Shown here in pieces: positions 7,149 to 14,706 of a DNA stretch of 15,642 bases. Both the position numbers and the translations under genes were made by a program. Each line of letters starts with the position of its first letter. Position 1 is the first letter of the stretch. The notes under the pieces are model-generated. The model had not been told where the DNA came from. It was given only the letters and a program-made list of their open reading frames with translations, and did not search any database. The stretch comes from CAWVWD01 sp965662365 (GTDB lineage Bacteria > Bacteroidota > Bacteroidia > Chitinophagales > Saprospiraceae): NCBI GenBank assembly GCA_965662365.1, contig CBFIHR010000093.1:1-15642 (forward strand), in the 5' to 3' direction.

Positions 7149-7451
7149 TTATTTTCCAAATAAACTCTGTAGCTTCATAGCAACAGACATATCACCTTCG
7201 ATTTTTAGTTTGCCCATCATCACTGCCATCATCGGGTTCAAATCTCCTGCAATTAGTTTTTGGAAATTTTTAGGAGATATAGTCACGGTGCAGTCTGCCG
7301 GTAAATCTTCATTAGTGACCACATTTTTTTCGCCTCGACTTTCGACGTGTACAACACCTTCTCCTTTTAAGTTTAATTTGATAGATAAATCCATAACAGG
7401 TGCTTCTCCAGCACGAGTTTGTAAAAACGTTGTTAATTCCTGTACGTTCAT
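7149..7451 (-). CDS. SCP2 sterol-binding domain protein
   Basis: The 100-residue protein is a stand-alone SCP2 domain, a small alpha/beta fold with a hydrophobic tunnel for lipid-like ligands. Visible features are the alternating strands GEGVVHVESRGEKNVVT and DCTVTISPKNFQKLIAGDLNP, and the family-typical MMGKLKIEGDMSVAMKLQ near the C-terminus. It has no signal peptide, so it should be cytoplasmic. In bacteria the ligand is usually unknown. It has a predicted promoter of its own and ends at the bidirectional terminator. Confidence 0.9.
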   Translation of the reverse strand: MNVQELTTFLQTRAGEAPVMDLSIKLNLKGEGVVHVESRGEKNVVTNEDLPADCTVTISPKNFQKLIAGDLNPMMAVMMGKLKIEGDMSVAMKLQSLFGK

Positions 7452-7574
7452 AGTTTTTTATTGAATAGTTGCTTTTTGTAAAAACAGCAAGATTAAAATA
7501 CTTTTCTTATTTGACAATAAATCTATTCGTTTTGTTCTAATCTTTGGACGAAATGCTTTGAATTATTGGTAAAT

Positions 7575-7582
7575 CAAAGGTA
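7575..7582 (-). promoter_or_regulatory. Predicted promoter of the SCP2 gene
   Basis: The minus strand reads TACCTTTG, an exact TAnnTTTG match. A TTTTG lies 24 bases upstream, which is further than usual. The leader would be about 115 bases. Confidence 0.4.
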
Positions 7583-7637
7583 TTTATGAGATGAAAAATT
7601 GGAATGCAAAAGAAATGGTTTTTATTTTAATTCGTCA

Positions 7638-8300
7638 TTACGAATCTATCAGAATTCCTTTACGAATCAAGATTTCGGTAATTCCCAGATTCAACGTCCA
7701 ACTTAACCAGCCGTTTATCACATAGACAATTTCAAAATCAACATAAAATGGCAATATTCCAATCAGGAACATCAATAATCGTAAAGTTACCGCAGACAAC
7801 GACAACGCAAAGCTCCGAAACATCCATTTTCCATGTTTAAAAATATTGCCTTTACGAATATAATGATATGCCAAATATGTAAAAGTTATCCACAAAATAC
7901 TCAAAGTTGTAAACGCAATTTGACCCAAAATTCCACCATTTGCATAGAAAGCCATCAACAAGCCTGAAGGTCCACTAACGAACAAAATCACTGCGACATA
8001 AAGTTTACCAATATTTCGATGTGTTTTCGGATATTTTCTTAGAATCGTATTCGAGAATTGCGTCAAGCCAGCCAAAATCACCAAAAAGCTACTACTAATG
8101 TGAATATAAAAAGCAATTTTCCACGGTTTAATGTGTAAAACATCTTGCTTCGTTGTCAAAAAATCAATATTCGTAGGAAAAGGTGGAACGAGATAAGGAT
8201 AACTAATTCGCATCATCAGAACCGCAAACAAGCCTAAAACTATCAATAACATTACTTTGATAGCTGTATTGATTGGCGTTTTTTTAGTTAGAATTTTCAT
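7638..8300 (-). CDS. DUF2306 multi-pass membrane protein
   Basis: The 220-residue product has about six hydrophobic segments (near 14-32, 62-83, 98-117, 124-145, 158-178, 183-215). Between them are the His motifs HISS (67), KTHRNIGKLYV (92-102) and HGKWMFRSFALS (156-167), characteristic of DUF2306. This family is uncharacterised, and the conserved His residues suggest a bound cofactor such as haem, which is speculation. It is on the same strand as hutI, 106 bases after it, with an inverted repeat between, so co-transcription is possible but not certain. Confidence 0.85.
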   Translation of the reverse strand: MKILTKKTPINTAIKVMLLIVLGLFAVLMMRISYPYLVPPFPTNIDFLTTKQDVLHIKPWKIAFYIHISSSFLVILAGLTQFSNTILRKYPKTHRNIGKLYVAVILFVSGPSGLLMAFYANGGILGQIAFTTLSILWITFTYLAYHYIRKGNIFKHGKWMFRSFALSLSAVTLRLLMFLIGILPFYVDFEIVYVINGWLSWTLNLGITEILIRKGILIDS

Positions 8301-8309
8301 GATTTGAAT

Positions 8310-8395
8310 GTTCGAGTGTTTAAATATTCAATTGTTGAACTCGCATTTAGCGAAAGTTATTGTTTCAAAACATTTGAATATTCAAACACCTGAAC
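8310..8395. repeat. Long imperfect inverted repeat
   Basis: The arms at 8310-8331 and 8374-8395 match over 22 bases with three mismatches, and weaker matching continues outward. It lies between the hutI stop codon and the start of the DUF2306 gene. In RNA it would fold into a long hairpin that could end or stabilise the hutI transcript. It has no T-run. Confidence 0.7.
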
Positions 8396-8406
8396 ACTTG
8401 GAGATT

Positions 8407-9636
8407 TTAAACTCTTTCTCCTCTCAAAATCACGGTTTCCACCAAATCACTGCCAAACGCATAAGGCAAAAATGCAATCGAAGGAATTGGTTTAGTGATG
8501 AAGACGTTTGCTAATTTTCCTTTTGTAATACTGCCGACTTCATCGGATAATTCCATAGCGTAAGCACTATTGATTGTTGCTGCGTTGATGGCTTCTTCGG
8601 GGGTCATTTTCATTTTGATACAAGCCAAAGATAAGACAAACGACATTCGACCAGAAGGGGTAGAACCAGGATTATAATCTGAAGCCAAAGCGACTGGCAA
8701 ACCTGCATCAATCATTTTTCGAGCAGGTGCATATTCTAAACTTAGAAAGAAAGCCGTTGAAGGTAAAATCGTCGGCATTGTCACGGAATCTTTCAAGGCT
8801 TCGATTTCTTCATCGCCCATACATTCCAAGTGATCCACGGAAATTGACTGATTCGCTACCCCGACTTGAACGCCTCCAGAAAGGTATAATTCGTTCGCAT
8901 GAATTTTGGACTTCATGCCATATTTAGCGGCAGCTTTTAGGATTTTATCGGTTTCCTCCATCGTAAAAAAGCCTTTTTCACAGAAAACATCACAATAATC
9001 TGCCAGACCTTCTGCTACAACTTTTGGTAGCATTTCATTGATAATCAAATCGATATACGCCTCCCGATTATTTTTGTAAGCCAACGGAATCGCATGAGCG
9101 CCTAAAAAAGTCGTTTTCACAGGCATTTTCGTATTTTCCTTAATGCGTTTAGCGACTCGAAGCATTTTGAGTTCGCTTTCTGTTGTCAATCCGTAGCCGG
9201 ATTTGATTTCTACGGCACCAGTTCCGAATCCTCGAATTTCGTGTAAACGAGTCATGGCACTTTCATAAAGGTCGTCTTCGGTAGCGTTTTGTAGGCGTTT
9301 CGCTGAATTGTGAATGCCGCCACCTCGTTCGGTGATTTCTTCGTAAGTCAAGCCGTTGATTCTATCGACAAACTCTTGTTCACGGCTGCCTGCAAAAACC
9401 AAATGTGTATGGGAATCGCACCAGGTCGGAAAAACCATTTTACCAGTTGCATCAATGATTTCGCCATCGTGATTTGGACAATTTTCCATTGTTCCGAAGT
9501 CTGTAATTCGCTCATTTTCAATTAATAAGAAAGCGTTATCAATTGTTGGTAAATCCTTCATGGCGTTACCTTTTAGCATTTTTGGATGAGAAGTATCACG
9601 AACTTGAACTAAAGTTTTGATGTTTTTTATTAGCAT
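8407..9636 (-). CDS. hutI: Imidazolonepropionase
   Basis: This is the third enzyme of histidine degradation, hydrolysing 4-imidazolone-5-propanoate to N-formimino-L-glutamate. It is an amidohydrolase-fold metalloenzyme. With the chosen ATG it has 409 residues, the usual size. Metal ligands and catalytic residues are present: HTH (His76, His78), GAHAIP (His181), KIHANEL (His246) and ASDYNPG (Asp320). Other family landmarks are GGGIHNS, IKSGYGLT and SVDHLECM. A longer version from 9672 would add 12 residues (MKYIFYTLYLEN) not expected in the family, so I prefer 9636. No other hut gene is adjacent, so the rest of the pathway must be encoded elsewhere. Confidence 0.95.
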   Translation of the reverse strand: MLIKNIKTLVQVRDTSHPKMLKGNAMKDLPTIDNAFLLIENERITDFGTMENCPNHDGEIIDATGKMVFPTWCDSHTHLVFAGSREQEFVDRINGLTYEEITERGGGIHNSAKRLQNATEDDLYESAMTRLHEIRGFGTGAVEIKSGYGLTTESELKMLRVAKRIKENTKMPVKTTFLGAHAIPLAYKNNREAYIDLIINEMLPKVVAEGLADYCDVFCEKGFFTMEETDKILKAAAKYGMKSKIHANELYLSGGVQVGVANQSISVDHLECMGDEEIEALKDSVTMPTILPSTAFFLSLEYAPARKMIDAGLPVALASDYNPGSTPSGRMSFVLSLACIKMKMTPEEAINAATINSAYAMELSDEVGSITKGKLANVFITKPIPSIAFLPYAFGSDLVETVILRGERV

Positions 9637-9700
9637 GTTTTCTAAGTATAAAGTATAAAATATGTATTTCAATTATTCCGTAATGAGGTATAATTTCTTG

Positions 9701-9708
9701 CAAAAATA
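9701..9708 (-). promoter_or_regulatory. Predicted hutI promoter (-7 element)
   Basis: The minus strand reads TATTTTTG, an exact TAnnTTTG match, placed about 60 bases before the preferred start codon. The -33 element is weak. Confidence 0.45.
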
Positions 9709-9965
9709 CGAAGTTATGTAAGATTAACATATCTAAGCGAATGATTTTAATATTTGGTCGTGACAACTTACTATGCTTTTCGTTTTGAACGCTTTTTTAT
9801 AAAAAAGTGAAGAGTAGATGGTTTGTACCGAAACTTCGAGAAAGTACGAGGCGAAAATAAGGTAGATTGTCATTTTCGATTCCCTCTCTTGACGTTTATG
9901 AGATAAATGCTTAACTTGCTACTTTTAATTGATAACCAGATTATTTGAAGATTTAACCTAATCCA
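9709..9965. other. Intergenic region before the CHAT gene
   Basis: No gene is visible. It contains a 16-bp A/T-rich palindrome (9792-9807). It also has perfect 7-bp inverted arms, CGAAAAT (9852-9858) and ATTTTCG (9872-9878), 88 bases before the CHAT start codon. Possible weak promoter matches exist but none is convincing. Confidence 0.4.
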
Positions 9966-11006
9966 ATGAATTATTCTAAATTTCAAGATATAGATGAGTT
10001 AAAGTTATGGCTTAAAACCCAATTAATTGATGATGTCGAAGAAGCACTTGATGAATTAGGAAATGTTTTGAGTAATAAAAAATACAATACATTCATTTTA
10101 TTTAAAGCAAGGTATAATCAACATAAAAAAGATAAAATCAATGGCACAATTACTGTTGAAAATGACCGAGTTTTTAACGCTCGACTGATTAGTAACGTTA
10201 CTGATTTTACCGATGACTTAGAAGAAAACCATTTTAAACCTGAAATCCTTGAGCAGTTCGGTACAATTGCTAAAAATGATAACGGAAAAGATAATTTACC
10301 GACGGAGTCTTTACGAACTTTTCCTATTCGTCCACTTGAAAATGTCGAACCCATTGTTGCGTTATTGGTCTTTGCCAATGATACAGACATTCCATTGAAA
10401 AACCTGCAAGAAGAAGAAATTGAAGTAAAATATGCTTTGAAACATTTTGAAAAATCTGGTGGAAATATAGAAGTCGTATCTGTAAGTTCGGTGAAAGAAA
10501 TTTTCAAGTATTTCGAATTGTATAAAGGTCAAATTGGTTTGGTACATTATGGCGGACACGCCTCTGGCAAAGGTTTACAAATTGATGGAACATTAGCAAA
10601 TGCAAAGGGTTTAGCGAACTTGATGGGAACTGAACCGAATTTGCAATTTGTGTTTTTAAATGGTTGTGCCACCAAAGATCAGGTCAAATTATTGGAACAA
10701 AATAACGTCAAAACAGTGATTGCGACCTCGGCTCCGATTAATGATAGAAAAGCGACGGATTTTGCGATTCGTTTTTATCAAAATTTAACGTTTTTTGGTG
10801 GTGAAAATACCTTAGAAGATGCTTTTAAAAATGCAAAGGCTTACACCGAAACTACGTCTATGCAGCCAGTTGAAATTGGCATGAATAGAGGTTTTATGTT
10901 TAATGATGAAAAGCCGATTAATGCATTTAATTGGGCGTTGTATGGTAATCCCGAAAACTGGAAATGGAAACTCCCTAAAATTGGCGTCAATATCAAGAAG
11001 AATTGA
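9966..11006 (+). CDS. EAD11-CHAT caspase-like protein
   Basis: The C-terminal part (about residues 125-335) is a CHAT domain, a caspase-fold cysteine protease family. The catalytic His is His198 in LVHYGGHAS and the catalytic Cys is Cys234 in FLNGCAT; the downstream strand VIATSAPIND is also typical. The N-terminal part (about 15-88) resembles effector-associated domain 11 (EAD11), with the landmarks VEEALDEL, FILFKARYN and KDKINGTITVE. EADs are small helical adaptors that recruit a matching EAD on a partner protein in bacterial conflict systems. No second EAD partner is visible in the window. At 346 residues it is minimal: one adaptor plus one protease, no membrane segment. It is probably a cytoplasmic effector activated by an unlinked or downstream partner. 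Family assignment is strong for CHAT and moderate for EAD11. Confidence 0.88.
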   Translation: MNYSKFQDIDELKLWLKTQLIDDVEEALDELGNVLSNKKYNTFILFKARYNQHKKDKINGTITVENDRVFNARLISNVTDFTDDLEENHFKPEILEQFGTIAKNDNGKDNLPTESLRTFPIRPLENVEPIVALLVFANDTDIPLKNLQEEEIEVKYALKHFEKSGGNIEVVSVSSVKEIFKYFELYKGQIGLVHYGGHASGKGLQIDGTLANAKGLANLMGTEPNLQFVFLNGCATKDQVKLLEQNNVKTVIATSAPINDRKATDFAIRFYQNLTFFGGENTLEDAFKNAKAYTETTSMQPVEIGMNRGFMFNDEKPINAFNWALYGNPENWKWKLPKIGVNIKKN

Positions 11007-11307
11007 CGAATCTGAAGTAATTACAATGAAAAGTTTTCATAAAACATCAAATAGTTGCAGGTCGAATTACTGGAGTTAAGTAATTATTTACAGATAAGTA
11101 TGACCGATTACTTCGTTTAAAAAATTTATTGTTTCTCCTTTTTTAATAATTAAAGCAATGAGCAGTAAAAAAGATAAGTTTTACGAACAAAAATAATAGT
11201 AAAACTATCATTAAGTTAAAAAAATCTTAACATTTATCGAATAATTAATCATTTTAGCCGAACAATGAGTAGGTATCTGCACGAAATTTTTCATTTTACA
11301 CCTGTAA
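11007..11307. other. Gap between the CHAT and YqiJ-like genes
   Basis: About 300 AT-rich bases without a reading frame of interest. I found no clear terminator after the CHAT gene and no clear promoter. The two repeat arrays that follow fill the rest of the gap. Confidence 0.45.
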
Positions 11308-11342
11308 CAGTTGGCAGTAAACAGTATTCAGTAAGCAGTTGT
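11308..11342 (+). repeat. Five tandem heptads, CAGTNNN
   Basis: Five consecutive 7-base units each begin CAGT, followed by three variable bases. The fourfold core never drifts out of the 7-base phase. A mirrored array lies 46 bases downstream. Confidence 0.85.
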
Positions 11343-11388
11343 GGTTTTGGTTTTACTAAAAAAACAAACCTAAATTGCGTCATTACGT

Positions 11389-11423
11389 ACTGAAAATTGC
11401 TTATTGAAAACTGAAAACTGAGT
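11389..11423 (+). repeat. Five tandem heptads, A(C/T)TGNNN
   Basis: Five consecutive 7-base units begin ACTG or ATTG, the reverse complement of the upstream CAGTNNN units (CAGT or CAAT when flipped). The array ends three bases before the ATG at 11427. In RNA the two arrays could pair into a long imperfect hairpin next to the start codon. Confidence 0.8.
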
Positions 11424-11426
11424 TTT

Positions 11427-12074
11427 ATGAAAGAATTATTTGACTTCGCATTCTCACCGCCGATAATTGTTTATACCATTTTATTAATGGTTTTCTTATT
11501 GTACTGGCTGACTGTCATTATTGGAATTTTTGATTTTAGCTCTTTTGACTTTGATATTGATATAGACGTTGATGTGGACGCAGATACAGATATTGATATC
11601 GAAGGTAGCGGAGGCATCGCTTTGGCGATTTTAGGCTTTTTTAATTTTGGTAAAGTGCCGTTTATGGTCTTGATGTCGGTCTTATTCTTATCGATGTGGA
11701 CAATTGCAGTTTTGGGAACTTATTACGTTGGAGATGGTTCGATTTTGTTTTCTATCGTTTTAATTCCTATCAATTTGGCGATTGGTCTATTGATTACAAA
11801 AGTAGTGACAACGCCTTTGATACCGATATTTGATTCTATCGCAAAAGACGAAGCAAAACCAATTGATTATATCGGAATGTTAGGCGAAATCGTTTTGGAA
11901 ACTTCCAATATGCAAACGGGACAAATCGAAATTAAACATCAAAAACGATTAATTACACTTTCAGTTAAAGCTGTTGAAGAACATGAAGGTATAATCAAGC
12001 GAGGTTCTGAAGTTGTGATTGCTGATCATAATGCGGATAAAAGTTTGTTCTTTGTAAGACCTGCGAGTTTTTAA
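11427..12074 (+). CDS. YqiJ-like NfeD-type membrane protein
   Basis: The 215-residue protein has a membrane segment at about 12-35, then a striking stretch of alternating Asp between residues 41 and 57. Further membrane segments lie at about 62-76, 78-98 and 104-127. The C-terminal soluble domain (about 143-215) is an OB-fold like that of NfeD proteins, with GMLGEIVLETSNMQTGQIEIK and IIKRGSEVVIADHN. This layout and the flotillin gene directly downstream match the YqiJ-YqiK pair of E. coli. NfeD-type proteins are partners of SPFH proteins such as flotillin in membrane microdomains. A role in envelope stress is known for related pairs but is only inferred here. Confidence 0.87.
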   Translation: MKELFDFAFSPPIIVYTILLMVFLLYWLTVIIGIFDFSSFDFDIDIDVDVDADTDIDIEGSGGIALAILGFFNFGKVPFMVLMSVLFLSMWTIAVLGTYYVGDGSILFSIVLIPINLAIGLLITKVVTTPLIPIFDSIAKDEAKPIDYIGMLGEIVLETSNMQTGQIEIKHQKRLITLSVKAVEEHEGIIKRGSEVVIADHNADKSLFFVRPASF

Positions 12075-12078
12075 AATT

Positions 12079-12097
12079 CCGTAGGTACAACCTACGG
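12079..12097. repeat. Perfect hairpin after the YqiJ-like gene
   Basis: CCGTAGGT (12079-12086) pairs perfectly with ACCTACGG (12090-12097) around a 3-base loop, five bases after the stop codon. It lacks a T-run on the plus strand, so it is a weak terminator candidate, or an RNA stability element or dispersed repeat. Confidence 0.6.
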
Positions 12098-12110
12098 TTA
12101 CTTAAATTCA

Positions 12111-12158
12111 ACTCTTTCAGGGTTTTATTTAAAGATATTTGGAAAAATCTGGAAGAGT
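12111..12158. repeat. Imperfect inverted repeat before the flotillin gene
   Basis: The arms at 12111-12126 and 12143-12158 (ACTCTTTCAG and CTGGAAGAGT at their outer parts) match over 16 bases with three mismatches. Just downstream, AGCCACAGATG (12168-12180) resembles a short word common in bacterial intergenic repeats. Confidence 0.6.
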
Positions 12159-12253
12159 TTAATATGAATAGCCACAGATGTGAAGAAGTACAATTGTTTA
12201 AAAATCAATTAATTATAAAAATATTTCAAATAAATCATTAAAAAAAATAACCT

Positions 12254-14416
12254 ATGTTCGGAAATGTATGGATAGTAGTAGGCATTGTAGTAGCCATAAT
12301 TACTTTTGGTTTTATTGCTTTTTTCATTACGATGTATAAAAAAGTACCGCAAGGCAAAGCCATGGTCAAAACTGGTCTTGGCGGTTTGAAAGTTTCTTTC
12401 AATGGAATGATAGTCGTTCCGGTGATTCATAAATTGGAAATCATGGATATTTCGGTGAAGAAAATTGAGATTCATCGAGAGGGAAAAGATGGTTTGATTT
12501 GTAAGGATAATATGCGTGCAGATATTAAAGTCGCTTTCTTTGTTCGGGTGAATCCTACGATCGAAGATGTTGAAAAAGTTGCTCAAAATATTGGTACAGA
12601 ACGAGCGTCAGAAGTTTCTACGTTGAATGCCTTGTTTGAAGCGAAGTTTTCAGAGGCTTTAAAAACGGTTGGTAAAAAATTCAACTTTATTGATTTGTAT
12701 GATAGCCGTTCTAAATTTAAAGGTCAAATCTTAGAAGAGATCGGTAAAGATTTAAACGGCTATGTCTTAGATGATTGTGCGATTGATTATTTGGAACAAA
12801 CCGATGTGAAGCATTTGAAATCGGATAATATTTTGGATTCGGAAGGTATCAAAAAAATCACCGAATTGACTGCTGAACAAAATATGTTGGCAAACAAAAT
12901 CCGCAGAGAAGAAGAAAAAACAATTACGCAGCAAAACGTCGAAGCGAAAGAAGCGATTTTAGAATTGAATCGTCAATTGGCAGAAAAAGAAGCACGTCAG
13001 CAGCGTGAAATTGCGAATATCAAGGCTCGTGAACAAGCGGAAATTGATAAAGTCAATGAGGAAGAAAAATTAAAAGCAGAACAAGCAAGAATCAGAACGG
13101 CCGAAGAATTGGGCATTTTAGAAGCCAATAAAGAACGCCAAATTATTGTCGCTTTAAAGAATAAGGAACGCACTGAAGCAGTTGAGCATGAAAGAGTTGA
13201 TAAAGATAGACAGTTGGAAATCAACGAAAAAGAACGCATCGTGACGTTGGCACAAATTGAAAAAGAAAAAGCGATTGAGGAGGAGAAAAAACGCATTCAA
13301 GAGATTATCAGTGAGCGTGTGGCGGTCGATAAAAAAGTGACCGAAGAAGAGGAAAAAATCAAGGATTTAAAGGCATTAGCAGAAGCTGACCGTTCAAAAG
13401 CAGTGGCGTTGAAAAATGCAGAACAAGAGGGCGAAAGTTTAATCATTACGACTACGAAAAGAGCCGAAGCGGACAAATTAGCCGCAGAAGTGAATGCTCA
13501 AAAAATGATGATTGATGCAAAAGCAAAACAAGAAGCAGCTACAAAAGAAGCTGAAGCAAGAAAGATTCACGCAGAAGCCTTAGCAGCAGAGGAAGCGACT
13601 ATTGGATTGGCGGAAGCACAAGTCATGGAGGCGAAAGCGAAGGCGAAAGAAAAAGATGGAAGCGTTGATGCGATTGTTTTGGAAAAAACATTACAAGCGG
13701 AAGCAAAAGGTATCGAATTGAAGGCTGAAGCGAATCGTAAACAAGGCTTAATGGAAGCCGAAGTTTTAGAGAAGCAGGTTATGGCGGAAGCAAAAGGCAT
13801 CGAGCAGAAAGGTTTGGCAGAGGCGGATATTTTGGAAAAACGAATGTTGGCAGAAGCAAAAGGCATCGAAGAAAAAGGTTTGGCAGAAGCAAAATCCGTT
13901 GCTGAAAAAGCGAAAGCAATGCATGAATTGAACGAAGCCGGCAAAGAACACGAAGAGTTCAAATTGCGTTTGCAGCAACAAACTGAAATCGCATTGGCAA
14001 AAATTGGTATTCAAAGAGACATCGCAGAAGCACAAGCGAAAATCATGGCAGAAGCGTTCAAATCGGCAAATATTGAAATTGTTGGTGGCGAACAGCAGTT
14101 TTTTGATAGCGTCATGAATGCGATGAGTCAAAGTAGATTTATCGATACTTTAGTCGATAACAGCGATAATTTGACGGCTTTAAAAACGGCAATGTTGGGA
14201 ACAGGTGAAGGCAATGGCGACTTAATGCAACGCATCAAAGGTTTTATCGCTAAAACAGGAATGACCAGCGATGATGTCCGTAATTTAACGATGTCGAATT
14301 TGTTGGTGCAGTTGTCAAATAAGGCAAATGAGGAGGATAAAGGTATGATTGCGACCTTGATGAATACCGTAAAAGCGGCCGGAATCGGTGGGAAGAATGC
14401 TGGGGATTTGTTGTAG
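12254..14416 (+). CDS. Flotillin family protein (YqiK type)
   Basis: Flotillins are SPFH proteins that oligomerise on the inner membrane and organise membrane microdomains. The 720-residue product has an N-terminal membrane segment (about 5-27), an SPFH/band-7 domain (about 30-205, including QGKAMVKTGLGG, DISVKKIEIHREGKDGLICKDNMRADIKVAFFVRV and LNALFEAKFSEALKTVGKKF), and a very long Glu/Ala/Lys-rich coiled coil (about 210-600). It ends with a C-terminal helical domain (about 610-720). Tandem repeats lie within the coiled coil at 476-548. It is longer than E. coli YqiK (about 550 residues), mostly through the coiled coil. It follows the YqiJ-like gene by 179 bases, fitting the YqiJ-YqiK pair. 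The protein looks complete. Confidence 0.93.
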   Translation: MFGNVWIVVGIVVAIITFGFIAFFITMYKKVPQGKAMVKTGLGGLKVSFNGMIVVPVIHKLEIMDISVKKIEIHREGKDGLICKDNMRADIKVAFFVRVNPTIEDVEKVAQNIGTERASEVSTLNALFEAKFSEALKTVGKKFNFIDLYDSRSKFKGQILEEIGKDLNGYVLDDCAIDYLEQTDVKHLKSDNILDSEGIKKITELTAEQNMLANKIRREEEKTITQQNVEAKEAILELNRQLAEKEARQQREIANIKAREQAEIDKVNEEEKLKAEQARIRTAEELGILEANKERQIIVALKNKERTEAVEHERVDKDRQLEINEKERIVTLAQIEKEKAIEEEKKRIQEIISERVAVDKKVTEEEEKIKDLKALAEADRSKAVALKNAEQEGESLIITTTKRAEADKLAAEVNAQKMMIDAKAKQEAATKEAEARKIHAEALAAEEATIGLAEAQVMEAKAKAKEKDGSVDAIVLEKTLQAEAKGIELKAEANRKQGLMEAEVLEKQVMAEAKGIEQKGLAEADILEKRMLAEAKGIEEKGLAEAKSVAEKAKAMHELNEAGKEHEEFKLRLQQQTEIALAKIGIQRDIAEAQAKIMAEAFKSANIEIVGGEQQFFDSVMNAMSQSRFIDTLVDNSDNLTALKTAMLGTGEGNGDLMQRIKGFIAKTGMTSDDVRNLTMSNLLVQLSNKANEEDKGMIATLMNTVKAAGIGGKNAGDLL
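13679..13897 (+). repeat. In-gene tandem repeats in the flotillin coiled coil
   Basis: Two adjacent 66-base units (13766-13831, residues 505-526; 13832-13897, residues 527-548) encode 22-residue repeats sharing LEK then AEAKGIExKGLAEA. A more diverged, longer copy (residues 476-504, from 13679) precedes them. Such repeats can expand or shrink by recombination or slippage. Confidence 0.85.
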
Positions 14417-14426
14417 GTTTTTTGGA

Positions 14427-14453
14427 CACGGATTTTCACGAATTACACGGATT
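14427..14453 (+). repeat. Three short direct repeats CACG(G/A)ATT
   Basis: CACGGATT, CACGAATT and CACGGATT start at 14427, 14437 and 14446, immediately after the flotillin stop codon. This word is common in intergenic repeats of several bacterial groups, so it may be a fragment of a dispersed element. Confidence 0.65.
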
Positions 14454-14460
14454 ATTTTTT

Positions 14461-14499
14461 GACAGGATTTACAAGATTTTTTAATCTTGTTTTCCTGTC
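14461..14499. repeat. Hairpin-forming inverted repeat after the flotillin gene
   Basis: GACAGGA pairs with TCCTGTC and ACAAGATT with AATCTTGT, separated by a small internal loop (3 x 2 bases). It is the first strong hairpin after the flotillin gene and may help end its transcript, though the T-run is absent. Confidence 0.6.
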
Positions 14500-14544
14500 G
14501 AAAATAATTTTACTATCTGAAAAAATAAACAGATTTCCGTCATG

Positions 14545-14582
14545 CCGAATACTGAATCAAGTTCAGCACAGACTTATTTCGG
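14545..14582. repeat. Nested inverted repeat
   Basis: An outer pair CCGAA/TTCGG (14545-14549, 14578-14582) encloses an inner pair CTGAA/TTCAG (14552-14556, 14562-14566). The text resembles dispersed palindromic intergenic repeats seen in Bacteroidota and other groups. Confidence 0.45.
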
Positions 14583-14633
14583 AATCTCCCAAGCATCAAA
14601 GACGAAATCTTTACAAAGCACAAAATCAAAAAG

Positions 14634-14706
14634 TCATGCACAACAAATAGGTGATTTTTGTGCATGAAAATAGAACGTACACAAAAACAGGTAAATCTTG
14701 TGCACG
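14634..14706. repeat. Two tandem hairpin units
   Basis: Unit 1: TCATGCACAA (14634-14643) pairs perfectly with TTGTGCATGA (14658-14667). Unit 2: CGTACACAA (14676-14684) pairs with TTGTGCACG (14698-14706) with one mismatch. The two loops are also similar in sequence (AGGT then A/T-rich), so unit 2 is a diverged copy of unit 1 at about 40 bases. Confidence 0.7.

Noticed and set aside
8407..9636. A histidine-utilisation operon
   Set aside because: No other hut gene is present; the flanking genes are of unrelated families, so hutI is an orphan here.
9637..9672. Upstream in-frame start for hutI
   Set aside because: It adds 12 residues not typical of the family; the internal ATG at 9636 gives the normal length.
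12997..13962. Minus-strand frames of 99-131 codons inside the flotillin gene
   Set aside because: They are shadows of the Glu/Ala/Lys-rich coiled coil and give Ser/Phe/Ala-rich low-complexity products.
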